DNA of 64,000 nucleotides from Novosphingopyxis baekryungensis DSM 16222 (lineage in GTDB: Bacteria; Pseudomonadota; Alphaproteobacteria; Sphingomonadales; Sphingomonadaceae): the NCBI RefSeq assembly GCF_000420305.1, contig NZ_ATUR01000007.1:124001-188000 (forward strand), in the 5' to 3' direction. Position 1 is the stretch's first letter, and every line of letters begins with the position of its first letter. The notes under the pieces were generated by a model, which worked only from the letters and a program-made list of their open reading frames with translations, searched no databases and was not told the DNA's origin. A program made the translations under genes and the position numbers. This document shows positions 14,077 through 23,533 of this stretch, one piece after another.

Positions 14077-16773
14077 TCAGCCGCTATTCCTCAGCGCCGT
14101 CGCGATCGCGTTGATCGTCAGTTGAATGCCTTCGCTGATGCGCGGATCGTCCTCACCGGCGCGGTGGCGTTTCATCAATTCTATCTGCAGCTGATTGAGT
14201 GGCTCGATATAGGGCAGGCGCAAACGGATGGATTCCAGCAGCGAAGGGTTCCCCTCGAGCAGATAGGATTCGCCCTTGGCGTCCAGCAGGCCGTCGTGCG
14301 TGCGCTGCCATTCGCTTTCGATCCGGCCAAAGATGGTCTCGGCAAAGTCCCGATCCTGCACCAGACCGGCATAGCGCTGCGCCAGCGCCATGTCGGATTT
14401 GGCCAGCACCTGTTCCATATTGGCCAGCATCGCCCGGAAAAAGGGCCATTCGGCGGCCATTTCTCTCAGCAGAGCCTTGTCCTCGAACTGGCTGAACGCC
14501 GTGCCCACGCCGTACCAGCCCGGCAGCATGATGCGCGCCTGAGCCCAGCTGAACACCCATGGGATGGCGCGCAGGTCCTCGATCCGCTGGCCTTTCTTGC
14601 GACTGGCGGGGCGGGAGCCGATCTTGAGGGTGGAAATTTCCGCGATTGGCGTCGCCTGAAAGAAGAAATCGGCGAAGTTTGGCGTGCCGTAGACCAGATC
14701 GCGATAGGCCTTGAACGCCGCATCGGACAGCGTCTGCATGGCGGCCGAATAGCGCGCACGATCGTCCATCGCCACGCTGCGATCGCCCATCGTGGCCAGC
14801 ATGGTGGCCGATACCATGGCTTCCAGCGCCACCGCAGCATTGTCGACCGTGCCATATTTGGCGGCGATAACCTCTCCCTGTTCTGTAATGCGGATGCGGC
14901 CCTGAACGGTGCCGCGCGGCTGTGCGCGGATGGCGTGAAAGGCGCTGCCGCCGCCCCGCCCCACCGCGCCGCCGCGGCCGTGGAACAGGCGCATGCCATG
15001 GCCCGCCTCCTCGAACACCGGCGCCAGCGCGCGGCTGGCGAGATTGAGCTGCCAGGTTGACGTCATGTAGCCGCCATCCTTGTTGGAGTCGGAATATCCG
15101 ATCATCACTTCCTGCACGCTGCCAGCGCTGTCATCGGCACCGGCGAAAAGCTTCTTGATCGGCGGCAGCTGAAAGGCGGTGCGCATCACGTCCGGCGCAT
15201 TTTCCAGATCGGCGACCGTCTCGAACAAGGGCACGGCGCGCATGGGGCTGGACGGCGTGCCATCGGCATCGACATGCCACAGGCCCGCTTCCTTCAGCAG
15301 CACATAGACCTCAAGCAGGTCCGACGCGGTCTCGCCATGGCTGATGACATAATTGTCCATGGCCGATGGGCCAAAGGCGGCCAGCATGTCAGCCGCCGCG
15401 CGCAGGATGTCGAGCTCCTTCGCCGCTTCCTCCGAATGGGTAGCATTGGCCGCGGCGAGTGGCCGATTATGCGCCAGCTCCTCTACCAGCAGATCGATCC
15501 GCGCCTGCTCGTCCAGCGCGGCATAATCGGGCGTGACGCCAGCTTGCGCCAGCAGCTCGCCAACCACGCGCTCGTGCACGCCGCTGTCCTGTCGCATGTC
15601 CAGCGTGGCAAGGTGAAAGCCGAATGTTTCCACCGTGCGAATGAGCCGGCCTAGCGCGCCGCCGGAAGACAGCGCGCCGTCCCCGCCAGCAGCCAGTGCA
15701 TTGGCGATGATCGCCAGATCCGCCCGCAATTCGGCCGGTGTGGCATAGGCGTCAGCCGCCAGCGTGGAGGGCCGTGAGGGTGGCGCACCGACAAGCTTCT
15801 CGTGCGTGGCCGACAGGCGAGCATACACGCCGGATACGGCGCGGCGATAGGGCTCGTCCTCGCGGCTTGGCGCTTCGTCGCCGCTCGCTTCGGCCAAGGC
15901 GAGCACGCTATCGGGCACATCGGAATATTTGCTGCTGACAGAAAGCTCCGCGCCTAGCGCGTGCAGCATGTCCAGATAATAGCCGAGCGCGGCCTCCGCC
16001 CCGCCCTTAAAAGCCAGGCGCATGGTGTCCGCATTGACATAGGGATTGCCGTCGCGGTCTCCGCCGATCCAGCTACCCAGCGTCAGGAAGCTGGGGATGC
16101 GCACGCCCAGTTCCTTGTCCCAGCGGGCATAGAGCAGCGGCAAAGCGGGCAGGAACACGTCGCGCATATAGGCGCGCGCATTGTCGATCTCGTCGGCAAC
16201 GAACAGGCGGCGCTCGCGCAGGGGCCTGGTCTGCCATAGCAGCGCCACCTGCCTGCGGATGGCGTTCTCCACCTCGTCTCCCTGCGGCGTTACCCTTTCC
16301 CCGGCATCGCGCAGTCGCATGAGTGCGGCGATGCGGTTTTTGTGGTCGATCACACTTTTTCGGCGCACCTCGGTCGGGTGGGCGGTGAGCACCGGCACGA
16401 TGGCCGCGCTTTCCAGCATCTCGGCCACAGAAGCGCGGCTGACCCCCTGCGCCTCCAGCGCTTCCAGCGCCTCGGCCACGGTCGCGCCCTGTTCGCGTGC
16501 TACGCCTTGCCGGTCCTCGGCCAGATTGGCGAGCAGCGAGAACAGCATGAAGCCGCGCACGAAATCCAGCGTACCGTCCAGGTCCAGCGCCTCCAGCTCC
16601 GGCACGGCCGCGGCACCCGGTCTGGCGCTGCGGTGGCGGTCCACGCTGGCGCGGCGAATCGCCTCGGTCTGGTCATAAAGCGCTTCACCGCCATAAGCGC
16701 GGATCACATCGCCAAGCACACGGCCCAGAAAGCGGATGTCGGGATTTTGCGAAATCGGGGGAAGGTCAGCCAT
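14077..16773 (-). CDS. ppc: Phosphoenolpyruvate carboxylase
   Basis: About 898 residues from the ATG at 16773 (a TTG at 16848 would add 25 residues and is less likely). It adds bicarbonate to PEP to make oxaloacetate and so refills the TCA cycle. Visible hallmarks: VLTAHPTEVRRKS with the catalytic His, GSWIGGDRDGNP, the second signature VMIGYSDSNKDGGY, the glycine-rich FHGRGGAVGRGGG, and a C-terminus ending ATALRNSG in the normal QNTG-like position. Normal length. It is divergent from the DUF347 gene, with 136 bases between. Confidence 0.96.
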   Translation of the reverse strand: MADLPPISQNPDIRFLGRVLGDVIRAYGGEALYDQTEAIRRASVDRHRSARPGAAAVPELEALDLDGTLDFVRGFMLFSLLANLAEDRQGVAREQGATVAEALEALEAQGVSRASVAEMLESAAIVPVLTAHPTEVRRKSVIDHKNRIAALMRLRDAGERVTPQGDEVENAIRRQVALLWQTRPLRERRLFVADEIDNARAYMRDVFLPALPLLYARWDKELGVRIPSFLTLGSWIGGDRDGNPYVNADTMRLAFKGGAEAALGYYLDMLHALGAELSVSSKYSDVPDSVLALAEASGDEAPSREDEPYRRAVSGVYARLSATHEKLVGAPPSRPSTLAADAYATPAELRADLAIIANALAAGGDGALSSGGALGRLIRTVETFGFHLATLDMRQDSGVHERVVGELLAQAGVTPDYAALDEQARIDLLVEELAHNRPLAAANATHSEEAAKELDILRAAADMLAAFGPSAMDNYVISHGETASDLLEVYVLLKEAGLWHVDADGTPSSPMRAVPLFETVADLENAPDVMRTAFQLPPIKKLFAGADDSAGSVQEVMIGYSDSNKDGGYMTSTWQLNLASRALAPVFEEAGHGMRLFHGRGGAVGRGGGSAFHAIRAQPRGTVQGRIRITEQGEVIAAKYGTVDNAAVALEAMVSATMLATMGDRSVAMDDRARYSAAMQTLSDAAFKAYRDLVYGTPNFADFFFQATPIAEISTLKIGSRPASRKKGQRIEDLRAIPWVFSWAQARIMLPGWYGVGTAFSQFEDKALLREMAAEWPFFRAMLANMEQVLAKSDMALAQRYAGLVQDRDFAETIFGRIESEWQRTHDGLLDAKGESYLLEGNPSLLESIRLRLPYIEPLNQLQIELMKRHRAGEDDPRISEGIQLTINAIATALRNSG

Positions 16774-16909
16774 GGCCAGATTGTGCGTTGCAACATTTGA
16801 TGCGTCAAGAGAAGCGTCGCGCGCATCGATCACAGTAAATTCTTGCAAATTTCATGGCCGGCCGCATGGGCAAAAAGAGGGGCCAGTATCGCTTGCAGGA
16901 GACAGCCAT

Positions 16910-17689
16910 ATGAACGCCCTCACCGACAAGAATCGCGCCGAGGCGCTGAGCAAAGTGCCGGCGGTCACGCTGGTCTTCTGGATCATCAAGATACTGGCGA
17001 CCACTTTGGGCGAGACTGGCGGCGATACGCTGAGCATGACCTTCAATCTTGGCTATCTGGTCAGTACTTTCATCTTTCTTCCACTGCTGGCGATTTTTAT
17101 CCTGCTGCAGATTCGCGCCGCCCGCTTTCACCCGTGGCTCTATTGGGCCACCATCATTGCCTCCACCACTGCGGGCACAACCATTGCGGATTTTGCCACG
17201 CGCTCGCTGGGCATCGGTTATCCGGGCGGATCACTCCTGCTGCTGACATTGGTGCTGATATCGCTGTTCGTCTGGTATCGCAGCCTCGGAACGGTACGGG
17301 TCGAAGCCATCACCTCACGCAGGGCAGAGCTGTTCTATTGGATCACGATCACCTTTTCGCAGACTTTGGGCACCGCGCTGGGGGACTGGACGGCGGATGT
17401 ACCGGGCTTCGGCTATCTGGGCGCGGCGGCGCTTTTCGCCGGGCTGCTGGCGATCATGCTGATGCTGCATTACGCCACGGCAGTGTCCAAGGTCTGGCTG
17501 TTCTGGGCTGCTTTCATCCTTACGCGCCCGCTGGGTGCGACGGTGGGAGATTTCCTCGACAAACCGATCGACAAGGGCGGGTTGGACCTCAGCCGACCGA
17601 TCGCGTCGCTGGTGCTCGCGGTTCTGATCGTTGGCTGCATCGCGCTGCTGCCGCAACGTGCGGGACGGCACCCGGGGGAAGCGGCGTAG
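16910..17689 (+). CDS. DUF347 repeat membrane protein (COG4705)
   Basis: 259 residues from the ATG at 16910, with AGGAGA before it. About eight hydrophobic helices. It is built of repeats of one pattern: KVPAVTLVFWIIKILATTLG followed by ETGGDTLS, then ASTTAGTTIADFATRSLGIG, then TFSQTLGTALGDWTADVPG, then TRPLGATVGDFLDKP. Each repeat has a T-x-G-[ED]-x2-[GA]-D core, the DUF347 signature. Proposed roles in metal or small-ion handling are not proven. It stands alone, divergent from ppc. Confidence 0.85.
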   Translation: MNALTDKNRAEALSKVPAVTLVFWIIKILATTLGETGGDTLSMTFNLGYLVSTFIFLPLLAIFILLQIRAARFHPWLYWATIIASTTAGTTIADFATRSLGIGYPGGSLLLLTLVLISLFVWYRSLGTVRVEAITSRRAELFYWITITFSQTLGTALGDWTADVPGFGYLGAAALFAGLLAIMLMLHYATAVSKVWLFWAAFILTRPLGATVGDFLDKPIDKGGLDLSRPIASLVLAVLIVGCIALLPQRAGRHPGEAA

Positions 17690-17736
17690 GGGTTCCCGCT
17701 TTTCGGTCGGGCTTGTCCCCGCAGGAGAGGAATTGG

Positions 17737-18321
17737 CTATTCCTCCAGTTCGATGTCCCAGTAGAGCCAGTCGTGCCAGCTTTCGTGCAGATAATTGGGC
17801 GGAAAGGCGCGCCCGCGTTCCTGCAATTGCCAGCTGGTCGGCCGGTGGGGATTGAGCATCAACTGCATATGCGCCTCACGCGGCGTGCGTCCGCCTTTTT
17901 TGAGATTGCATTGCAAGCAGGCGGTGGTCACATTTTCCCAGCTGGTCCCGCCGCCCTGCCGCCGGGGGACGACATGATCGAACGTCAGATTGGCCTCGCT
18001 CCCGCAATATTGGCAGGCGAATTTGTCGCGCAGGAACAGATTAAATCGGGTGAAGGCCGGATATTCGCTGGGTTTCACATATTGTCGTAGCGCGATTACT
18101 GAGGGGATTTGCATTGTGAAGCTAGGGCTGTGGACGGCCCGGTCGTAACTGTCGATAATGTCGACCTTATCCAGGAACACCGCCTTGATCGCGGTTTGCC
18201 ATGGCCAGAGACTGAGCGGATAATAGCTCAGCGGCGTATAATCCGCATTCAGGATCAGCGCCGGACAACTTTCCGGGTGGCGCAAACTTGCGGGATTATC
18301 CAGTATGTCGGGATGATACAT
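17737..18321 (-). CDS. HNH endonuclease
   Basis: 194 residues from the ATG at 18321 (MYHPDILDN); the frame stays open upstream, but that part overlaps the divergent promoter region. HNH core: FACQYCGSEANLTFDHVVPR, then NVTTACLQCNLKKGGRTP, giving the two CxxC zinc pairs and the Asp-His. This chromosomal type is widely conserved in Alphaproteobacteria as a single gene with unknown cellular role, possibly DNA repair rather than restriction. No methylase or phage gene is nearby. It is divergent from gluQ. Confidence 0.9.
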   Translation of the reverse strand: MYHPDILDNPASLRHPESCPALILNADYTPLSYYPLSLWPWQTAIKAVFLDKVDIIDSYDRAVHSPSFTMQIPSVIALRQYVKPSEYPAFTRFNLFLRDKFACQYCGSEANLTFDHVVPRRQGGGTSWENVTTACLQCNLKKGGRTPREAHMQLMLNPHRPTSWQLQERGRAFPPNYLHESWHDWLYWDIELEE

Positions 18322-18382
18322 GCCCGAACCTTTGCTCCTCCACCTGTTTGCCCCCTGATAAACGCAAAAAAGTGACAGGCCA

Positions 18383-19297
18383 ATGAAAGTTTGCGCAACA
18401 AAAGCGTCTTTCATCCCCGGGCGCGTTGAAAAGTCTGTGGAAAATGCCGCGATCACGCGCTTCGCCCCGAGCCCGAACGGCGCGCTCCACCTCGGCCACG
18501 CCCTGTCCGCGCTCTATTGCCACGATCTGGCGCGATCGACCGGGGGCCGGTTCCTCGTGCGAATCGAGGATATCGACGGCAGCCGCAGCCGGGCCGAACA
18601 TATTGATCGCGCGCTGGCGGACCTTGCCTGGCTTGGCCTGGATCCGGATGAGCCGCCCTTGCTGCAATCCTCCTGCATTCCACGCTACCGGGCGGCGCGC
18701 GACCGCCTGCTGGGCGATGGCCTGCTCTATCGCTGCTGGTGTACCCGCGCCGAAATCACCGAGGCGCTGCGCTACGCCCCGGTGCGCCATGGACCGGACG
18801 GCCCGGCCTATCCGGGCACCTGCCGACATGCGGCGCGCGCCGACGGGGAGGACCGGCCCTATAGCTGGCGGCTCGATATGGCTGCGGCATTGGAGCGCGC
18901 CGGACCGCTTGGCTGGCGCGATCTGATGCGCGGCGAAGTGGCGGCCAATCCAGGGCGGTTCGGCGATATCGTGATCTGGCGCAAGGACGCGCCAGCCAGC
19001 TATCATCTCGCCGCCACGCTGGACGATGCCGCCCAGCATATCGGCCCGGTCGTGCGCGGGGCCGATCTGTTCGATTATACCGATATTCACGTGCTGTTGC
19101 AGGCATTGCTGCAACTGCCGCAGCCTTGTTACTGGCACCACCCATTGTTGCTTGGCCCCGATGGAGAAAAGCTGGCGAAATCCAAGGATTCGCCCGCGCT
19201 GGAAGTGCGGCGTCTGGCGGGCGAGGATGGCAGAATTCTGGCCGAAGAATTGCGCGCGCACCACTTTCCCGCTGGCATTTCGCTGACCGCTCCCTAA
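18383..19297 (+). CDS. gluQ: Glutamyl-Q tRNA(Asp) synthetase
   Basis: 304 residues. It activates glutamate and attaches it to queuosine at the wobble position of tRNA(Asp), not to the 3' end. Typical class I motifs: TRFAPSPNGALHLGHALSA (HIGH-like), a zinc site YRCWCT with a later GTCRH, and a KLAKSKDSPA KMSKS-like loop. It lacks the anticodon-binding half of GluRS, so it is not a truncated GltX. The N-terminal ~20 residues before AAITRFAPS are longer than usual, so an internal start is possible. queF, an earlier queuosine-pathway gene, lies 11 kb away at 30132. The HIG1 gene follows after 9 bases. Confidence 0.92.
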   Translation: MKVCATKASFIPGRVEKSVENAAITRFAPSPNGALHLGHALSALYCHDLARSTGGRFLVRIEDIDGSRSRAEHIDRALADLAWLGLDPDEPPLLQSSCIPRYRAARDRLLGDGLLYRCWCTRAEITEALRYAPVRHGPDGPAYPGTCRHAARADGEDRPYSWRLDMAAALERAGPLGWRDLMRGEVAANPGRFGDIVIWRKDAPASYHLAATLDDAAQHIGPVVRGADLFDYTDIHVLLQALLQLPQPCYWHHPLLLGPDGEKLAKSKDSPALEVRRLAGEDGRILAEELRAHHFPAGISLTAP

Positions 19298-19306
19298 CTT
19301 ATCCTT

Positions 19307-19534
19307 ATGGGTGCACTTCTTGTAATTGGAATTTTCATCGCGGCCAGCCTGGTGCTGGTTGCCCTTATTCGCGGGCTGTCTTCCTTCGCGAACCTCAACC
19401 CGGAAGATACCGACCAGGATGGAACGCCGCGCGGCGCCAGCATGCAGAACCGCATGATGTTCGCCCGCGTGAAATGGCAGGCGATTGCCATTGTGCTCGT
19501 CGCCCTGCTGCTGATTTTCAGCCAGGCCAAATAG
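19307..19534 (+). CDS. HIG1-domain / twin transmembrane protein
   Basis: 75 residues with two helices (LLVIGIFIAASLVLVALI and QAIAIVLVALLLIF). The second half, MQNRMMFARVKWQAIAIVLV, is the HIG1 pattern known from respiratory supercomplex factors; alphaproteobacterial relatives associate with terminal oxidases. Here it lies between gluQ (9 bases) and the cobalamin adenosyltransferase (11 bases), so all three are probably one transcript. Role in respiration is inference from the family. Confidence 0.85.
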   Translation: MGALLVIGIFIAASLVLVALIRGLSSFANLNPEDTDQDGTPRGASMQNRMMFARVKWQAIAIVLVALLLIFSQAK

Positions 19535-19545
19535 TTCAACGCCAC

Positions 19546-20139
19546 GTGGTCAAGCTCAACAAGATCTATACCCGTACGGGCGACGACGGTGAGACCGGTC
19601 TGGTGGACGGATCGCGGCTGCCGAAGGATGACGCGCGCATGGCGGCGATCGGCGATGTCGATGAGGCGAACAGCGCCATCGGCCTGGCCGTCTCCGCCTG
19701 CGATGACAGCGCGGCAGGCGATATCACCGGCGGACTGTCCCGCATTCAGAATGATCTGTTCGACCTTGGCGCCGATATTGCGACGCCGGGCACCGATTTC
19801 ACCCCGTCGGAGATGGAGCTGCGCATCGTGGCGTCCCAGACGGCTTGGCTGGAATCGGAGATCGACCGGCTGAACGAGGCGTTGGAGCCGCTCACAAGCT
19901 TCATCCTGCCGGGCGGCACGACCGCCGCCGGGCATCTGCACCTGGCCCGCGCCATCGCGCGGCGTGCCGAGCGTTCCATGGTGGCGGCCCACCATGCCCA
20001 CGGCATCAATCCCGAAGCCATGCGCTATATCAATCGGCTGTCCGATTATCTTTTTACGGCAGCACGGGCGGCCAATGTTGCATCGGCCGAGGGAACCGGA
20101 ACCGGCGATGTGCTTTGGAAACCTGGAGCAACGCGCTGA
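19546..20139 (+). CDS. Cob(I)alamin adenosyltransferase, PduO type
   Basis: 197 residues from a GTG at 19546; this start gives the usual VKLNKIYTRTGDDGETGL opening with the ATP-binding motif. Further motifs: GDVDEANSAIG, QNDLFDLGADIATP, RRAERSMVA and NRLSDYLF. The enzyme transfers adenosyl from ATP to cobalamin to make coenzyme B12. The nrdA/nrdB pair in this window does not need B12, so the client enzymes lie elsewhere. Confidence 0.93.
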   Translation: MVKLNKIYTRTGDDGETGLVDGSRLPKDDARMAAIGDVDEANSAIGLAVSACDDSAAGDITGGLSRIQNDLFDLGADIATPGTDFTPSEMELRIVASQTAWLESEIDRLNEALEPLTSFILPGGTTAAGHLHLARAIARRAERSMVAAHHAHGINPEAMRYINRLSDYLFTAARAANVASAEGTGTGDVLWKPGATR

Positions 20140-20199
20140 TTTCGCGTTGATATCGGTGACTGCGTTTGTGCGTCGCGCCGTCTAGCAAAGGGGCCCGTC

Positions 20200-21477
20200 A
20201 TGTCCAGTCAACCGATCTGCGCTGTCCGCAATGCCGCCCTGCTGGATGATTTCCAGCAGACGCGCGCGCTGACCTTCGCCCTGGCCGCGCCTTTGTCGGA
20301 CGCGGACGCCACCGTGCAATCCATGGAAGATGCCTCGCCATCCAAATGGCACATGGCCCATACCAGCTGGTTCTTCGAAACCTTTATCCTGCGCGATCAT
20401 GTGGCAGGCTATCAGCCTTTCGATGAAAATTTCGCGTTTCTCTTCAACAGCTATTACGAAGCCGAAGGGGAGCGGCACGATCGGTGCCAGCGCGGCATGA
20501 TCACGCGGCCATCACTGGACGAGGTGCGCGCCTATCGCGCGCATGTCGATAGCGCCATCACCGCGCATTTCGATGCGCTTCCCGATGATGCGCTGACCTT
20601 GCTGGAGCTTGGCGTGCACCACGAACAGCAGCATCAGGAACTGTTCCAGACGGACATTCTGCACCTGCTTTCACGCAATCCACTGAAACCAGCGCTCTGG
20701 CCCACGCCGCGCCGGCTGCATAATGCCGCGACAGCCCCTTTGCGGTGGATCGAAGGGAAGAGCGGCATCGTCGATCTCGGCCATGATGGGGGCAGCTTTG
20801 CCTATGACTGCGAAGGGCCACGCCATCAGATGTTGCTGACACCCCATGCACTGGCCAGCCGCTGCGTGACCAATGGGGAATGGAAAGAGTTTCTTGCTGC
20901 GGGCGGCTATGATGAGCCGCGCCACTGGCTGTCCGACGGATGGGCCTGGGTGCAGGGCAACAATATTCGCGCGCCGCTGTATTGGACGCAGGATGGCGAC
21001 TGGGCACAATTTGGCAATGACGGCATGCAACCCATCGACGATGCCGCGCCGGTTTGTCACGTCAGCCTGTATGAGGCCGATGCCTTTGCCAGCTGGGCAG
21101 GGGCCCGGCTGCCGACGGAGCCGGAATGGGAAAGCGCCGCCGCCGCGCTGGACGCCCATTCGGGCAATCAACTCGATGCCGCCGGGGCCATTCGTCCCGC
21201 CCCTGCCCGCACCTCCGCCAAGGCCGGAGACGGCCTGGCGCAGATGTTCGGTGATGTGTGGGAGTGGACCGGCAGTGCGTTCCGCCCCTATCCCGGTTTC
21301 AAGCCGGCCGAGGGCGCGGTTGGCGAATATAATGGCAAGTTCATGAGCGGGCAGTTTGTGCTGAAGGGCGGCAGCTGCGCCACCCCGCGCGGCCATGTCC
21401 GTGCCTGCTATCGCAATTTCTTTTATCCGCACCAGCGCTGGCAATATACCGGCGTGCGTCTGGCCAAAGATATCTGA
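20200..21477 (+). CDS. egtB: Ergothioneine biosynthesis sulfoxide synthase
   Basis: 425 residues. N-terminal DinB-like four-helix domain with iron ligands in HMAHTSW (likely His54) and HHEQQHQEL (His141, His145); C-terminal formylglycine-enzyme-like domain from ~180 to the end, with DLGHDGGSFAYD, FGDVWEWTGSAF, KGGSCAT and RACYRNFF. It couples a thiol donor to hercynine with O2. The thiol donor (gamma-Glu-Cys or Cys) cannot be told from sequence by eye. There is no egtA, egtC or egtE gene nearby. egtD follows after 22 bases. Confidence 0.93.
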   Translation: MSSQPICAVRNAALLDDFQQTRALTFALAAPLSDADATVQSMEDASPSKWHMAHTSWFFETFILRDHVAGYQPFDENFAFLFNSYYEAEGERHDRCQRGMITRPSLDEVRAYRAHVDSAITAHFDALPDDALTLLELGVHHEQQHQELFQTDILHLLSRNPLKPALWPTPRRLHNAATAPLRWIEGKSGIVDLGHDGGSFAYDCEGPRHQMLLTPHALASRCVTNGEWKEFLAAGGYDEPRHWLSDGWAWVQGNNIRAPLYWTQDGDWAQFGNDGMQPIDDAAPVCHVSLYEADAFASWAGARLPTEPEWESAAAALDAHSGNQLDAAGAIRPAPARTSAKAGDGLAQMFGDVWEWTGSAFRPYPGFKPAEGAVGEYNGKFMSGQFVLKGGSCATPRGHVRACYRNFFYPHQRWQYTGVRLAKDI

Positions 21478-21499
21478 CGCATTCAAACAGGGATCGATT

Positions 21500-22471
21500 A
21501 TGATGGATAGCGACGTCGGCGCAGCTGGCGCCCCGAACGACGCGTTTCGCGACGATGTGTTGCGCGGCCTGGGTGGAAAGCCGCGCGCCATCCCTGCGCG
21601 GTGGCTTTATGACCATACCGGATCGGGCCTGTTCGAAGACATTACCGATCTGCCGGAATATTACCCTACCCGGACCGAGCGGGCGCTGCTGAAAAAGCAC
21701 TGCCCGGAAGTGGCAGACATTGCCGGCACCGGCCATGCCGTGATCGAATTCGGCTCGGGCAGTTCGGTCAAGACGCCGATCCTGCTGAAGGCCGTGCGCC
21801 CGGCGGTATATGTACCGATCGATATCAGCGGGGAATTTCTGCGGGAAAGCGCGGTCACGCTCGGCAAACAGTTTCCGGACCTGCCGATCGATCCCGTCGA
21901 GGCCGATTTCATGCATCCGATCACCTTGCCGCCAGCGGCGCAGAAACTGCCCAGAATCGGCTTCTTTCCCGGATCGACCATCGGCAATATGGTGCCGCGC
22001 ACCGCGGTCGACCTGCTGCGCCGTATGCGCGAGAATCTGTCGGAAGGCGCCTTGCTGCTTATCGGTATGGACCGGGTGAAAAGTGAGGCCATTCTGGTTC
22101 CGGCCTATGATGATGCGGCAGGCGTCACCGCCAATTTCAACTTGAACCTTATCGATCGCATCAACCGCGAACTGGACGGCAACATGCCGCGTAAGGCTTT
22201 CCGGCACCGCGCGCTATGGAATGAGAGCCATGCACGGATCGAGATGCATCTGCAGGCGACACAGGATGTCGATTTCACCGTGGCGGGCCATGACTTCCGC
22301 ATGGAGAAGGGGGAAAGCATCCACACCGAGAACAGCCACAAGTTCAAGCCGCGCGATTCCCGGCTGCTTCTGCGCGCCGGCGGCTGGGAGCCGATCCGCG
22401 AATGGACCGACGAAAAGGGCTGGTTCTCGCTGATCCTGGCAGAGGCTGCGCCGGAACCGCTGGCACCCTGA
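21500..22471 (+). CDS. egtD: L-histidine N-alpha-methyltransferase
   Basis: 323 residues from the first of two adjacent ATGs at 21500. It trimethylates histidine with SAM to make hercynine, the substrate of EgtB. Features: RWLYDHTGSGLFEDITDLPE and YYPTRTE at the N-terminus, the SAM site VIEFGSGSSVKTPILL, FFPGSTIGNM, and the histidine-side-chain pocket region FNLNLIDRINRELDG. Length is normal. It forms a two-gene operon with egtB. Confidence 0.94.
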   Translation: MMDSDVGAAGAPNDAFRDDVLRGLGGKPRAIPARWLYDHTGSGLFEDITDLPEYYPTRTERALLKKHCPEVADIAGTGHAVIEFGSGSSVKTPILLKAVRPAVYVPIDISGEFLRESAVTLGKQFPDLPIDPVEADFMHPITLPPAAQKLPRIGFFPGSTIGNMVPRTAVDLLRRMRENLSEGALLLIGMDRVKSEAILVPAYDDAAGVTANFNLNLIDRINRELDGNMPRKAFRHRALWNESHARIEMHLQATQDVDFTVAGHDFRMEKGESIHTENSHKFKPRDSRLLLRAGGWEPIREWTDEKGWFSLILAEAAPEPLAP

Positions 22472-22607
22472 AGACGGCGGATAACGTCACGCCTGCGATA
22501 ATGGCGGGCATGTTCGGTCGGTTCTTGTCGAGCCGGGGGCTGGCCCGCTACTGCGACCACCAACGGCCAGCGACAGGCCGACCGTACGCTTTCGAAGGGA
22601 CATCAAG

Positions 22608-23477
22608 ATGAACAGTATTGGAGTGATCGGCGCCGGACAGATGGGCGCAGGCATTGCGCAGGTTTCCGCTGCGGCGGGCTATCATGTCTTTCTGGCCGAT
22701 GTGAATCAGGACGTGGCCGAAAAGGCCAAGGCCGCCATCGGCAAGCGGTTCCAGCGGCTGGTCGAGAAAGACAAGATGGACGCGCAGGCCGCCGATGTCG
22801 CGCTCGGCCGGATCGAGGCGATCGGCTCGTTCGATAAAATGGCGACGGCCGGGCTGGTCATCGAAGCGGCCACCGAGCGCGAAGAGGTGAAGCGCACCAT
22901 TTTTGCGCAGGTTGGCGAGGTGCTGGGGCATAAAGCCGTGCTGGCGTCCAACACCTCTTCCATTCCGATCACGCGGCTGGCGCAGGCGTCGCCCGATGCG
23001 GCGCGGTTCATCGGCGTGCATTTCTTCAACCCGGTTCCGGTGATGGACCTGATCGAAGTGATCAAGGGACTGGCGACCGCCGACGAAACGGTCGAGATCG
23101 TCCGCAGCTATGGCAAGGCGCTGGGCAAGCAGATGGTGTTTGCCAATGACGCGCCCGGCTTCATCGTTAATCGCGTGCTGATGCCGATGCTGAACGAGGC
23201 CTGCTTTGCACTGGGCGAAAATGTGGCCAGTATCGAGGATATCGACACCGCCTGCCGCCTGGGCCTCAACCATCCCATGGGGCCGCTGACCCTGGCGGAC
23301 TTTATCGGGCTGGATACCTGCCTGGAGATCACCAACGTGTTGTTCAGCAGCACCGGCGATCCGAAATTCCGCCCCGCGCCGCTTCTCGTCAAATATGTCG
23401 AGGCCGGCTGGTACGGCCGCAAATCCGGCCGTGGCTTTTACGATTATAGCGGGGATGTGCCAAAGCCGACGCGCTGA
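22608..23477 (+). CDS. hbd: 3-hydroxybutyryl-CoA dehydrogenase
   Basis: 289 residues. NAD-binding [15 protein letters not shown] at the N-terminus, catalytic region [23 protein letters not shown] with the His of the His-Glu pair, and the C-terminal helical domain with [16 protein letters not shown] and [16 protein letters not shown]. It oxidises (S)-3-hydroxybutyryl-CoA to acetoacetyl-CoA, or the reverse. The opposite-stereochemistry PHB reductase phbB is at 44181. AAGGGACATCAAG precedes the ATG. It is separated from egtD by 136 bases. Confidence 0.93.
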   Translation: MNSIGVIGAGQMGAGIAQVSAAAGYHVFLADVNQDVAEKAKAAIGKRFQRLVEKDKMDAQAADVALGRIEAIGSFDKMATAGLVIEAATEREEVKRTIFAQVGEVLGHKAVLASNTSSIPITRLAQASPDAARFIGVHFFNPVPVMDLIEVIKGLATADETVEIVRSYGKALGKQMVFANDAPGFIVNRVLMPMLNEACFALGENVASIEDIDTACRLGLNHPMGPLTLADFIGLDTCLEITNVLFSSTGDPKFRPAPLLVKYVEAGWYGRKSGRGFYDYSGDVPKPTR

Positions 23478-23533
23478 CGACGGTTTTGGGCTGACGGTGA
23501 TTTGGAGACGGGCCGGCGGCGCAGGCTGCGCGG

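Noticed and set aside
13411-15060. 549-codon plus-strand frame
   Set aside because: Runs antisense across both the SDR and ppc genes, which are clear; no domain features.
16774-16848. 25-residue N-terminal extension of ppc
   Set aside because: Needs a TTG start and lies in the divergent promoter region; the ATG at 16773 gives the usual length.
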